A program made the translations under genes and the position numbers. A stretch of DNA of 64,000 bases, from the NCBI RefSeq assembly GCF_026625125.1, contig NZ_CP113097.1, forward strand, positions 1,922,001 through 1,986,000. The letters run 5' to 3'. The DNA is from Pseudomonas putida. GTDB taxonomy: Bacteria > Pseudomonadota > Gammaproteobacteria > Pseudomonadales > Pseudomonadaceae. Below the pieces are notes generated by a model. That model saw only the letters and a program-made list of their open reading frames with translations, was not told the DNA's origin and did no database searches. Below, piece after piece: positions 35,512 through 43,350 of this stretch; the first letter of the stretch is position 1, and each line of letters starts with the position of its first letter.

Positions 35512-36939
35512 TCATCTTATCGGGACGTATCTGCTATCGCCGATGATCGTCAATGTTTTAGTGCCTCGCGTCATCGCAACGTAGAGATCCTTCGCATCCA
35601 GAGAGTCTGCATCGAGAATGACCGCATGATCAAATTCCAACCCCTTAACCAGCAGAGTGGTACCAATGAGCTTCTTGTGCCGGGTTGGTCGACCCATGTG
35701 CCTCATATCTCGCTGGTACGCTTTTCCGACCTCCGTCAGCGTTAACTCTGTGTTTTCGCGATGCATCTTGAGAACCTGAATCAGGCGATTCAGCAGGTCG
35801 CGGCGATAGGCACCTGTTCTCGAGTTGGACTGCAGTTCCTCAAAGAACTTCAGTAGGTGCGCACTGGACGGGTTCTCGATATAAGCATTGGCGGCGTGCA
35901 GAATAGCTGGATATTTAGTGGTTTTCCGCAGGGCGGTGGCTTCTCCGCGTTTTGTGCCTGCCGTTAATACGTTGGATACGCCCGTGAAGCACTTCTTGGC
36001 GAACTCTACCGCCAAAAGGAAGGCTTTTTGATGGTTCTTTGCCGAACCGACCTTCTTCAGGAACGCGTGCAGCTCTCTTCCCTCGATTTCTTCGATCGAA
36101 GAAAAGCGACCAGCCATGCGACAGGCCAGCCGGTGCGTTTTATTCTTCAGCTGCTGCGCGCCACCGTGCAGCGCAATGACCCTGTCACCGTGAGCCAGCA
36201 TTTCTAGCAGCGTGAAATATTGCTTCGACTCAAGGTTCTGTGGATCGGTACGGTGCCGTACAACGCACGGCGGCCGGTTCGCGAATAGGTCGATTTGCTG
36301 CCCGGACTGGATTCGTCTGCGTACGTCTTTAAGCCATGCCCCTAGCACTGGATTCTCAGCCCATCGCCATGGGATATTCAATTCACCCAGGCACTCAAAG
36401 GCTGGGTAAACACTTGCAGCCCAATCAACTGGCTTGGCGTCATCGAAATCAAAAATAGCCTGCAATGGATCGCCCAGAACTCTGCAGGGCAAGACGTCTG
36501 CCACGGCACACACCAATGAATGCTGGAGCTCAGAGCAATCCTGATACTCATCGACATACAGACCGGCGTAGGTGCTCGACATCGTCTTGCGAATGAATGA
36601 TTTCGCCAGCAGGCCGGAGCAGCAATCGTAAAGCTGATTCCATTGCTCATCAGTAGGAGCATCAGTGATCCACCCCGACGTTTTGGGGTAGGCTAAACAA
36701 AGGCGCAGTGACCAGCTCGCGATGGTATCCACCTGGTACATCGTCGCCGGTACCCCTAACGCTGCCATCTTTGCCTTAATCGAATTCACACCGGCGAAGG
36801 TATGAGTCAAGACAAGCTGTCTTCCACTGGACGCGCGCACGGCCAGTGCAATGAGATGCGTCTTTCCATACCCAGCAGGAGCGATGACGTACCCTTTGTT
36901 GGTGCAGGCGTTTAGCTTTAAGGCCAGTTCTTCAGACAT
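35512..36939 (-). CDS. gajB: Gabija GajB-like UvrD-type helicase
   Basis: 475 aa, near the ~490 aa of described GajB. Superfamily 1 helicase motifs: Walker A APAGYGKT (residues 20-27), DEYQDC (130-135), GDPLQAIFDF, and late motifs TTLLVKGLEFDHAVILDAD and YVAMTRGTKTLTIIG. It starts inside gajA (8-bp overlap), so the two are co-translated. In Gabija the helicase partners the GajA nuclease complex and the pair acts against phage DNA with nucleotide sensing. The gene pair, sizes and order fit Gabija; a generic OLD-helicase pair is the alternative name for the same thing. Confidence 0.82.
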   Translation of the reverse strand: MSEELALKLNACTNKGYVIAPAGYGKTHLIALAVRASSGRQLVLTHTFAGVNSIKAKMAALGVPATMYQVDTIASWSLRLCLAYPKTSGWITDAPTDEQWNQLYDCCSGLLAKSFIRKTMSSTYAGLYVDEYQDCSELQHSLVCAVADVLPCRVLGDPLQAIFDFDDAKPVDWAASVYPAFECLGELNIPWRWAENPVLGAWLKDVRRRIQSGQQIDLFANRPPCVVRHRTDPQNLESKQYFTLLEMLAHGDRVIALHGGAQQLKNKTHRLACRMAGRFSSIEEIEGRELHAFLKKVGSAKNHQKAFLLAVEFAKKCFTGVSNVLTAGTKRGEATALRKTTKYPAILHAANAYIENPSSAHLLKFFEELQSNSRTGAYRRDLLNRLIQVLKMHRENTELTLTEVGKAYQRDMRHMGRPTRHKKLIGTTLLVKGLEFDHAVILDADSLDAKDLYVAMTRGTKTLTIIGDSRYVPIR

Positions 36940-38638
36940 TTTCTATCCAGGCCCATAACTTGTTCAATTGGCTAGCAAGGTTCGTTTTAGAGAATTGCTC
37001 GTCTTCGAAAATGGGGCTTACTGATCTGAACCACAGGTCTCCCCGAGTAATGTCTTTGAACCAGCCGGATTTTTTGGCCACGCTGCCAATAGCTTTCCTC
37101 AGTTCAGGAGAGTCTTCCCACTTATCAAAATCGTTGTCCAACGCTCTGCCGAGTTTCGAGGCGATTTGGTCACGCACCGGGTAATTGAGGCTGTCGCGAG
37201 CCAGGCGCAGGCTCTGCACTACATAGGTCCAGGGAAGATCCTGAAAGGCCCGCTCTTCCAACGAGAGCTTGTCGCTCCACATGAAAACGGGAACGCCCGT
37301 GTCTTCGAGCTCCCGCGCATCTGCAGCTGAAAATTGCTCATCAGCATCGGCATCAGCGAAAGCCGCGACGTTGTAGTTCAGTGCTTTGAATGCCTTTGAG
37401 ATGCCCTTGACCTTGGACCCTCCTGCTACATCCAGTAAGGCCACACCATGGAATGACAATGGATCCTTGGCCTTATCAACCTGATAGTCATCCAAGCCTC
37501 GGAGGAACCCGACTTCGGTGGCTCCCTCGCACACCACGACCTTTTTGGCGAGGAAGGCATCGGAGCTGGAGCGTATTTTCCCCTGCAACCCGTGCTCTTC
37601 CAGGCCTTTCTGGGCGGCTGGAATTACCTGGACTGTACCGCCACTCCTGTGTACTACGTAAAGCTCCTCAATGGTCAATTCGCGCAGCACTGTGGGAGAG
37701 TGTGTAGTGAGGAAGTACTGGCCCCGTTTGTCTTCCCTGATGTGCTTGATCAGCCGGGTGATACGATGAGGCTCCAAGCCGAATTCCACCTCATCAAGCA
37801 GGGTGATATGGCCTTCATCCAACCCCATTTTTTGGATCCCGCAGAGCAGCATGCGCCTCGACCCAAGCCCCAACTGGCGCAGTGGAATTTCGCCATCATG
37901 TAGAACTAGCCCGCCCACTTTTAGATTGATGGACGCCAGATCAAGGTGAGCCTTGAAGGTGTCGGTAACAGGTACCCCGAGTAGCTTGGCGATCTCCTCC
38001 GATTTAGTGGCTGCAGCGTCAAAATTTTTCAAAGTCTCAGCTCGATCAACGTCCAACGATGATCGAGCGGTTCTGGACGCGTCGGCCAATAGTTCATTCA
38101 GGCTTTGTGCTTCGGTCAGCTTCGACAGGGCGGTACCGGTAGCCCAGGACAGCTGTCGTTCGCTGAAAGCGCCAATCAATCCCACGCTAACCTTGTTACG
38201 ATCAGCCTGCTTGAATTGGATGCCTTCCGGGTTTCGATCACAGGTCACAACCCATTGGGGTTCTAGGTCTTTGCTGACGGTGAGTCTTACTGTCAGGACG
38301 TTCTCTAGGTGGTCATCTGGCTCGTCGACAATTGCCAGCGTTTCGCGATCCCATCCTCGTAGGTGATGTCCATATTTCTTCAGCGAGCAGAAATCATCGA
38401 CTAGGTCGCCAATCGTTGCCTCAATGATAATCGGCTCGCTGATGTTGCTCTTATGGAAGTCGGCATCGCTGAGCGTGAGGTTCCACTGGGGGTAGAACAC
38501 ATAGCGGATCGCTTCCAGGAGCGTCGACTTCGCCGAATCACCTTTACCAATCAGGCAAAAAATGTGGCGATCCGGCAGGCTCCACTCCAGCTCGCTGACA
38601 CCTCGAAAGTTCTTGATCATCAATCTTCTAATCTTCAC
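36932..38638 (-). CDS. gajA: Gabija GajA-like OLD-family nuclease (ATPase plus TOPRIM)
   Basis: 568 aa from GTG 38638. An ABC-type ATPase domain with Walker A GKGDSAKST (31-39, a slightly unusual P-loop), signature LGLGSRRML (256-264) and Walker B ITLLDEVEFGLEP (278-290). A TOPRIM nuclease follows with VVVCEGATEV (E371) and FADADADEQ (D429/D431). This is the class 2 OLD layout. With the adjacent UvrD-like gene it defines Gabija, in which GajA nicks DNA when nucleotide pools drop during infection. The upstream gap to the sirtuin gene is 349 bp. Confidence 0.85.
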   Translation of the reverse strand: MKIRRLMIKNFRGVSELEWSLPDRHIFCLIGKGDSAKSTLLEAIRYVFYPQWNLTLSDADFHKSNISEPIIIEATIGDLVDDFCSLKKYGHHLRGWDRETLAIVDEPDDHLENVLTVRLTVSKDLEPQWVVTCDRNPEGIQFKQADRNKVSVGLIGAFSERQLSWATGTALSKLTEAQSLNELLADASRTARSSLDVDRAETLKNFDAAATKSEEIAKLLGVPVTDTFKAHLDLASINLKVGGLVLHDGEIPLRQLGLGSRRMLLCGIQKMGLDEGHITLLDEVEFGLEPHRITRLIKHIREDKRGQYFLTTHSPTVLRELTIEELYVVHRSGGTVQVIPAAQKGLEEHGLQGKIRSSSDAFLAKKVVVCEGATEVGFLRGLDDYQVDKAKDPLSFHGVALLDVAGGSKVKGISKAFKALNYNVAAFADADADEQFSAADARELEDTGVPVFMWSDKLSLEERAFQDLPWTYVVQSLRLARDSLNYPVRDQIASKLGRALDNDFDKWEDSPELRKAIGSVAKKSGWFKDITRGDLWFRSVSPIFEDEQFSKTNLASQLNKLWAWIENV

Positions 38639-38987
38639 CGACCAGCTTCTCCTTGAACCTCATTTATCGAAGCAGGGCCATCGCTCCTGCTCAAATCGCC
38701 GTAGCCGCATGACCGCTATTTCCGGGCACCTGAACTGACCGCTCTGGCCAGCATAATGATGGCCCCAAAGATAAGCACGAATCTGAAGAAGCAGCCACCT
38801 GAGGGAGGTAAGACGCAAAAGCAGGTTGGATAGCGAGTAAAGAATCTGCCTTGAAATGTGTAAGAGTCTGTCACGAGGAGCTCGTGCAGCAGCTCCCAAA
38901 GTACTGAATTTGCTGGGGCGAAGCATGTAAAAATCTGTGCTAAAAAATGTGCACGTCGCCAGAGGAGTAGAGGGGAGGCGTGACTCG
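38639..38987. other. Gap upstream of the Gabija operon
   Basis: 349 bp. Leftward frames of 90-120 codons exist but have no ribosome sites and odd composition, so I do not call them. The gap should hold the Gabija promoter (leftward) and the sirtuin transcript end. No clear terminator or operator was seen. Confidence 0.4.
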
Positions 38988-39776
38988 TTAAATACAATCT
39001 CCAGGCTGCGTGACATCACCAAACCCTGCGGCCTGAGTCAGCGCTGGTAACACCATTCCAGCAGCTCCTGTCAGCATTATCTCGTCCGACCCTCCCAAGC
39101 CAACGCTTTCAAGGTTCACATGGATCACGGTAGTTTTTGCCGATAAGGCTAAGCCCGGAATACTAGCTGCCGGCATGACGACACCGGAGGTGCCCACGGA
39201 GATCAGCAGGTCGCAGCTTTCCACGAGTCGCATTGCTGACCGCCAGGCGTCTTCTGGAAGGTTTTCTCCGAACCAGACCACTCCGGGTCGAAGCTTTCCG
39301 TTGCAGCGAGTGCAACGGGGCGGCTCGATAAACCGTCCTTGTTCCGGAACCTCCAGTTGAGCAGAAGACAATTTCCCAGGCCTCTGGCAGGCGAAGCACT
39401 TTACATCCATCAAACTGCCGTGCAGGTGAACCACCGGACAAGAGCCGGCGCGTTCATGCAAGTCATCAATGTTCTGCGTGACGACGGATATGTCCCTGCC
39501 AGTGGTGGCCAGTTGGGGAATAGCAAGATGAGCCGCATTAGGCTTTGCCTGGCTAACCTGGTGGCGTCGCCAGAGATACCAGCTCCATACCAGCGCAGGG
39601 TTCTCTCGGTAGGCTTTTGCTGTTTCCAGGCGCTCAGGATCGTGCTTCGCCCACAGCCCGGTCAGCTTGTCGCGGAACGTCGGTATTCCGCTTTCAGCGG
39701 AAATGCCAGCGCCCGTGAAGAAGACGATCTTCTTTGCTGCGCGCATGGCGTCAGCAGCGCGCTGGATAGTGCTCAT
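38988..39776 (-). CDS. CobB-type sirtuin, NAD-dependent protein deacylase
   Basis: 262 aa from ATG 39776 (MSTIQRAADAM), preceded by GAGGA. Sirtuin motifs are complete: GAGISAESGIPTFRD (NAD site), TQNIDDLHERAG, catalytic His in HLHGSL, and two CxxC pairs for structural zinc (CFAC, CTRC). SWYLWRR holds the Y-x-x-R typical of CobB/SIRT5 desuccinylases. It thus looks like a true deacylase rather than a zinc-less defence SIR2. Its place in a defence island, beside Gabija, still allows an immune role. Divergent from the gene at 39982. Confidence 0.88.
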   Translation of the reverse strand: MSTIQRAADAMRAAKKIVFFTGAGISAESGIPTFRDKLTGLWAKHDPERLETAKAYRENPALVWSWYLWRRHQVSQAKPNAAHLAIPQLATTGRDISVVTQNIDDLHERAGSCPVVHLHGSLMDVKCFACQRPGKLSSAQLEVPEQGRFIEPPRCTRCNGKLRPGVVWFGENLPEDAWRSAMRLVESCDLLISVGTSGVVMPAASIPGLALSAKTTVIHVNLESVGLGGSDEIMLTGAAGMVLPALTQAAGFGDVTQPGDCI

Positions 39777-39981
39777 GCTGCAATCCTCGTCCCCGCGGCG
39801 ATTACTCGTTGTCAGTAAACACGGGAAACGCCGCTGGTCCCAGCCCAAGCGCTAGCGGTTGATCGGAAAACTCAGGATAGAAAGCAGGGTGCCGCATACT
39901 GCTATCAACACTGTGGCAATTCCCAGGTGGAGATAAGCAGCTGCTGCCGCAGCCGTCTTAGGCCCTTCGCTGGAGGTGCTT

Positions 39982-40644
39982 GTGACCACTCCCTACGCGC
40001 ATATCCAAACCAGCCGCGAGCCTCCCGCCGGACTGGACCCCTCTCAAGGTCAGTCGGCCCTGATTGCTACGTTGTCGATTGAGGCCAATTCCGATCAGAC
40101 GATCGATGCATACCTCGGCGGGTTGCAGATGTACAACGACCTCTTCGAGTGGCGGCTAAGCGAGTATCCCCAGAAAGCGCTCGACGTGATCATCGACTGC
40201 TTCCTTCCTACGGAGTCAGTACCCCGGTCAATCCTGGAGACAGGTGTTTCTCTTGGGATAATCCGTTCCAGAATCTTTCAAAGCGGGGACTGGATATCAG
40301 GCAAGCAATGGATCCAGCTTGCGTCTTCCGCTACCACTGACGGCGCACTTGACCCCAAACAGTTGCTTGCGGATCGACTGATCTTCTCGCTCCGTCCAGG
40401 CAAGGTGGACTATTTCCCTATCTATGGTTTGGACGGTAGCCGGGGATACCAACCACTTTTAGGGCTGTCCGATGTGCTGTCCGTGCTTTCTACCAAGATG
40501 GACGTATGGTCAATGGCGGCTTGGTTCCAGACTGAAAATGCGTCCCTGCACGGTGTCGCACCGAAAGCGCTATTGGCGTTTGCGCCAGACAAGGTACTCG
40601 CTGCCGCCAAGAAAAGGCCTCGACGCAGTGGAGCAAGAAGATGA
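39982..40644 (+). CDS. Protein with ParS/MbcA-like (DUF2384-type) C-terminus
   Basis: About 220 aa from GTG 39982, with GGAGG 5 bp upstream. The C-terminal ~45 residues (MDVWSMAAWFQTENASLHGVAPKALLAFAPDKVLAAAKK) follow the W..T.N..L.G..P...L pattern of the toxin-binding domain in RES-Xre/MbcA-type antitoxins. The middle (SLGIIRSRIFQSGDWISGKQWIQLAS) may be a helix-turn-helix. No RES toxin gene is adjacent. It is divergent from the sirtuin gene across 205 bp. The match was made by eye and needs profile confirmation. Confidence 0.5.
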   Translation: MTTPYAHIQTSREPPAGLDPSQGQSALIATLSIEANSDQTIDAYLGGLQMYNDLFEWRLSEYPQKALDVIIDCFLPTESVPRSILETGVSLGIIRSRIFQSGDWISGKQWIQLASSATTDGALDPKQLLADRLIFSLRPGKVDYFPIYGLDGSRGYQPLLGLSDVLSVLSTKMDVWSMAAWFQTENASLHGVAPKALLAFAPDKVLAAAKKRPRRSGARR

Positions 40645-40835
40645 CCGTGATCAGAAAGGGCGCATAGGATCCCTGCGCTGTGTGGTGCTCCACTATGTAA
40701 TCTCAATAGATAGCAGGAAAGAATAGGCTGCTGAACTTCCTTGCTAACCCGCAGCGACTGCAGGCATCCCTCGCCCAGCATTGATGTCCCAGCGTCGCCA
40801 AGTGAAACCAGGGACGTTGGCAGGGGAGTGCTCGG

Positions 40836-41141
40836 ATGAAAATCACTGGTCGGGTAGAAACAGAAGCCGTGGTGGATGTGCGTTGCGACGTTTGCGGTTG
40901 CTCCACCCGTTTGGCAAGCGGCAATCTGCAATACGGCATGCTGCAGGCGCATTGGGGTTATGGTGCAGTGCACGACGGCGAACGCTACGAGCTGCATCTG
41001 TGCGAAGGCTGTTTTTTCACGGCCATTGCTTACCTTAAGCAAGAGCGGCGCACCGCACACATGTTTGAAGACGATCGCCAGCTGCCTCAAGATGATTTCG
41101 GGCTGGCTGCTAGGGACGACTTCTTCCGTGATGGTCGCTGA
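40836..41141 (+). CDS. Small predicted zinc-binding protein, 101 aa
   Basis: From ATG 40836. Two cysteine knuckles, CDVCGC near residue 17 and CEGC near residue 56, frame a short strand-rich segment, suggesting a zinc ribbon. The tail is acidic. The family name is unknown to me; the type is common on pseudomonad mobile elements. It is separate from both neighbours. Confidence 0.55.
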   Translation: MKITGRVETEAVVDVRCDVCGCSTRLASGNLQYGMLQAHWGYGAVHDGERYELHLCEGCFFTAIAYLKQERRTAHMFEDDRQLPQDDFGLAARDDFFRDGR

Positions 41142-41231
41142 CTGCCTCAAGACGGCCACTTGGCCTGTACCTGCTGGCATTTCTGCGCAGTCCCGTGACC
41201 ACAGTGCGCTCGTTACAAAGTGGGCGGCGTG

Positions 41232-41546
41232 CTATAGCGGCGGAGGATCGATCGAGACCAAGTAATGGTATTCGCGCGAAGAAAATCGACCAGCCGGGCC
41301 GAAGAGTAAGCGAGCGGTGGCATGTTCCAGAAATGCCAGCGCCTCGGGGCTCACGTACTGATCGTAGTGGGGACGGTGAATGAGCGGTATCCTTGCGCGA
41401 TTGTCCAGGCAGAGCCTGACCAATTCAGCCAACACATAACCACGAATGTCGTAGCGGGAGTCCACTGCTTTCAGGACCGAGCGGTAGCATGACTGGAACG
41501 CGAGCTGCGGATGCTGCGAGCTCTCGGTTGATCTTCGAACGCTCAT
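41232..41546 (-). CDS. Hypothetical protein, 104 aa, of the TnpT side
   Basis: From ATG 41546 (MSVRRSTESSQHP). Helical, with DIRGYVLAELVRLCLDNRARIP and YDQYVSPEALAFLEHATARLLFG. Part of a leftward run of small genes that follows the tnpT-like gene. No recognised domain; the helical repeats recall regulatory or accessory proteins on Tn4651-related elements, but that is an impression. Confidence 0.5.
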   Translation of the reverse strand: MSVRRSTESSQHPQLAFQSCYRSVLKAVDSRYDIRGYVLAELVRLCLDNRARIPLIHRPHYDQYVSPEALAFLEHATARLLFGPAGRFSSREYHYLVSIDPPPL

Positions 41547-41701
41547 CTTGAATCTCCCGGAGTGCCTCATCAGCCGAACCCCTGAAGGGGGTGCTTGGCT
41601 GAGCCTCTCATTTCCGGCGCCAGGGTGGGCCAATTTGAAGGGGGCGCGGATCTCCTGGACGAGTTCAACGCCGCGCCCGGCAGTCGGCCTTTTGCGCCTA
41701 T

Positions 41702-41908
41702 TCAGTGTACTCCGTTGCTCGACCTGCCGAACGCGCGAAGCTGATACTCTGTTACGGCTTGAAATGAGGCTTCAGCTTTCAGGCGCAAGCGTTCCACTTC
41801 TTCGGGTGCAGCACCTGAACTTTGTGCCGCATGGTAACGGCGCATGGCATCGACCGCTTCGCTATACGCCGGGTGATCGGGTAACAGGACATTAGGGTGC
41901 TTGGGCAT
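41702..41908 (-). CDS. Small helical protein A (paralogue of protein B)
   Basis: About 68 aa from ATG 41908 (MPKHPNVLLPDHPAY), or from GTG 41944 overlapping the previous stop. A helical protein whose C-terminal part EEVERLRLKAEASFQAVTEYQL matches DELARLRLLADSLYHAVVDYQL in the next gene upstream, so the two are tandem paralogues. Function unknown. Confidence 0.5.
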   Translation of the reverse strand: MPKHPNVLLPDHPAYSEAVDAMRRYHAAQSSGAAPEEVERLRLKAEASFQAVTEYQLRAFGRSSNGVH

Positions 41909-41918
41909 CGTAAGCGTC

Positions 41919-42128
41919 TCAGTGAATGGCTTCGAAGCAGTCACCCGTCACCAGCAACTGGTAATCCACCACCGCGTGATACAGGGAGTCGGCTAACAAA
42001 CGCAGGCGGGCCAGCTCATCCGCCGAGGCGCCGGCGTCTTCCGCCCGGTGGAGAGCGCGAACTGCCTCCAAGGCCTGACGTAGCAGAGGTTCGCCGGCCA
42101 ATGCCATTCCTTCAAGGGTTCGTTTCAC
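41919..42128 (-). CDS. Small helical protein B (paralogue of protein A)
   Basis: 69 aa from ATG 42128. It shares the RLRL.A.S...AV..YQL pattern with protein A and sits 10 bp from its ATG start, in one leftward unit with the tnpT-like gene 78 bp upstream. Both are predicted helical hairpins; one could be a small regulator or partner of the TnpT coiled coil. No known family. Confidence 0.5.
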   Translation of the reverse strand: MKRTLEGMALAGEPLLRQALEAVRALHRAEDAGASADELARLRLLADSLYHAVVDYQLLVTGDCFEAIH

Positions 42129-42206
42129 GGGCCGCTCCTGTCATTGATCGAGACAGCTTAGATTCCACCTTGGCGATCTGAAGATCCGCTGCATGGAGGC
42201 GAGCGG

Positions 42207-43178
42207 TCATCCGTCACCGTCACGCTTCGACGTCGAAACCTGCTGGCCTTCATCGTGGAGCAATTTTGCTTGGGCGCGCAAGGCGCGGCGATCGTCTCGA
42301 TGATCCAGCACATAACGGCGAGCCTTTTCCCGCAGCACCGAATGCGCAACGTGCAGCGCCTGGGCGTGCTGCTCGGCTGCTTGCCAGGCGCTGTGGGTTT
42401 CCGTAAGGGTCGTTTGAAGACGTTGAAGTGCTGTGTTTTTGTCGCGCAGTGCCAGGGCCTGATTCTGTTGCTCGCGGGTGAGCCGCTCAAGGTCGCGGTA
42501 CACCTGGGCCAACTCTTCCTGTTTGCTCATGAGCTGCTCTTGGAGACGGCGCGCCTCTAGTTGCAGCTGCTGCACCAACTGGTCGTGTCGCTGCAGTTCC
42601 TGCTCCCGCTGCGCCAAGTGCTGTTGTCGATAATGGCTCAACGCATCCCGGGCATGCTGATGCTTGTCTTCCAGCGAAGCGATCTGGCGGGCGCGTTCCT
42701 CCAGGAGATGCAGTTGGTGCTGCTCACCGGCGAGCAGACGCTGCCGCTCACCCTCGAGCTGCTGGACCTGCTGATGCAGCGCCTGCTCCCGTTGCTGCGC
42801 ATCGCGTCGTTCGGAGGACACCGCTTCATGCGCGAGCTGCAGTTGTTCAAAGCGGGCCTGATCCACTGCGCGCTGCTGCTCATACGTCGCCTGCTGTCGT
42901 TGCAGGCGTGCGCGGTCTGCCGCCACGGCTGCCTGGGCGTCGGCGGCCAACCGCTGGGCTAGACTGCTGATAAGGGTATGCAACTCTTCACTGAGGCTGA
43001 CGCTTGGCGGGTGCGGTTCAGCTATCTGCAGTTCCTGCAGGTAACGCAGGATGGTGCTTTTGGAGCCCGTGTTGCCTAGTTCCACTCGCACTGCCTCGAT
43101 ACTTGGGTGAGCGCCGCGGGCGAGCAGCGCGTCACGCGCCCGTTGCACCAGCGCCTTATTGATTCCGGAGCGGGCCAT
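42207..43178 (-). CDS. tnpT: TnpT-like cointegrate-resolution protein (KfrA_N plus coiled coil)
   Basis: 323 aa from ATG 43178 (MARSGINKALV). N-terminal KfrA-type DNA-binding domain (VQRARDALLARGAHPSIEAVRVELG, NTGSKSTILRYLQEL), then a long Gln/Arg/Leu-rich coiled coil from about residue 75 to the end. It is divergent from a tyrosine recombinase gene across 172 bp, exactly the tnpT/tnpS layout of Tn4651/Tn4652, where TnpT (332 aa) stimulates TnpS at the site between the genes. Size and layout support that assignment. Confidence 0.82.
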   Translation of the reverse strand: MARSGINKALVQRARDALLARGAHPSIEAVRVELGNTGSKSTILRYLQELQIAEPHPPSVSLSEELHTLISSLAQRLAADAQAAVAADRARLQRQQATYEQQRAVDQARFEQLQLAHEAVSSERRDAQQREQALHQQVQQLEGERQRLLAGEQHQLHLLEERARQIASLEDKHQHARDALSHYRQQHLAQREQELQRHDQLVQQLQLEARRLQEQLMSKQEELAQVYRDLERLTREQQNQALALRDKNTALQRLQTTLTETHSAWQAAEQHAQALHVAHSVLREKARRYVLDHRDDRRALRAQAKLLHDEGQQVSTSKRDGDG

Positions 43179-43350
43179 GGTCTGACTCCGACGATTTCGT
43201 ACCGTACAGGCAGTATGCGCGTACACGTACACCGAGCGTAGGGATCGACGCTGCACAGGCGACGGACTGACGTTCAAGAATACGGATTTCTCGAACACGA
43301 TGAGCATTTTGGCTGGATTTTGCGTGTGAGCGCGGTACGCAGGAGGTCAA
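43179..43350. other. Candidate TnpS/TnpT resolution site
   Basis: The 172-bp divergent gap contains GTTCAAGAA (43272-43280) and TTCTCGAAC (43288-43296), 9-bp inverted arms with one mismatch around the 7-base spacer TACGGAT: the layout of a tyrosine-recombinase crossover core. Extra palindromic runs (GTACCGTAC, GTACACGTAC around 43200-43230) could be TnpT sites. In Tn4651 the resolution site lies in this gap. The TnpS ribosome site AGGAGG is at 43340. Confidence 0.55.

Noticed and set aside
38660..39022. 120-codon minus-strand frame between gajA and the sirtuin gene
   Set aside because: No ribosome site, unlikely composition, and an overlapping equally long frame in another register; treated as intergenic.
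38988..39776. Sirtuin as a zinc-less defence SIR2 (Thoeris/DSR type)
   Set aside because: It has both CxxC zinc pairs and the CobB-type Tyr-Arg motif, fitting an ordinary protein deacylase.
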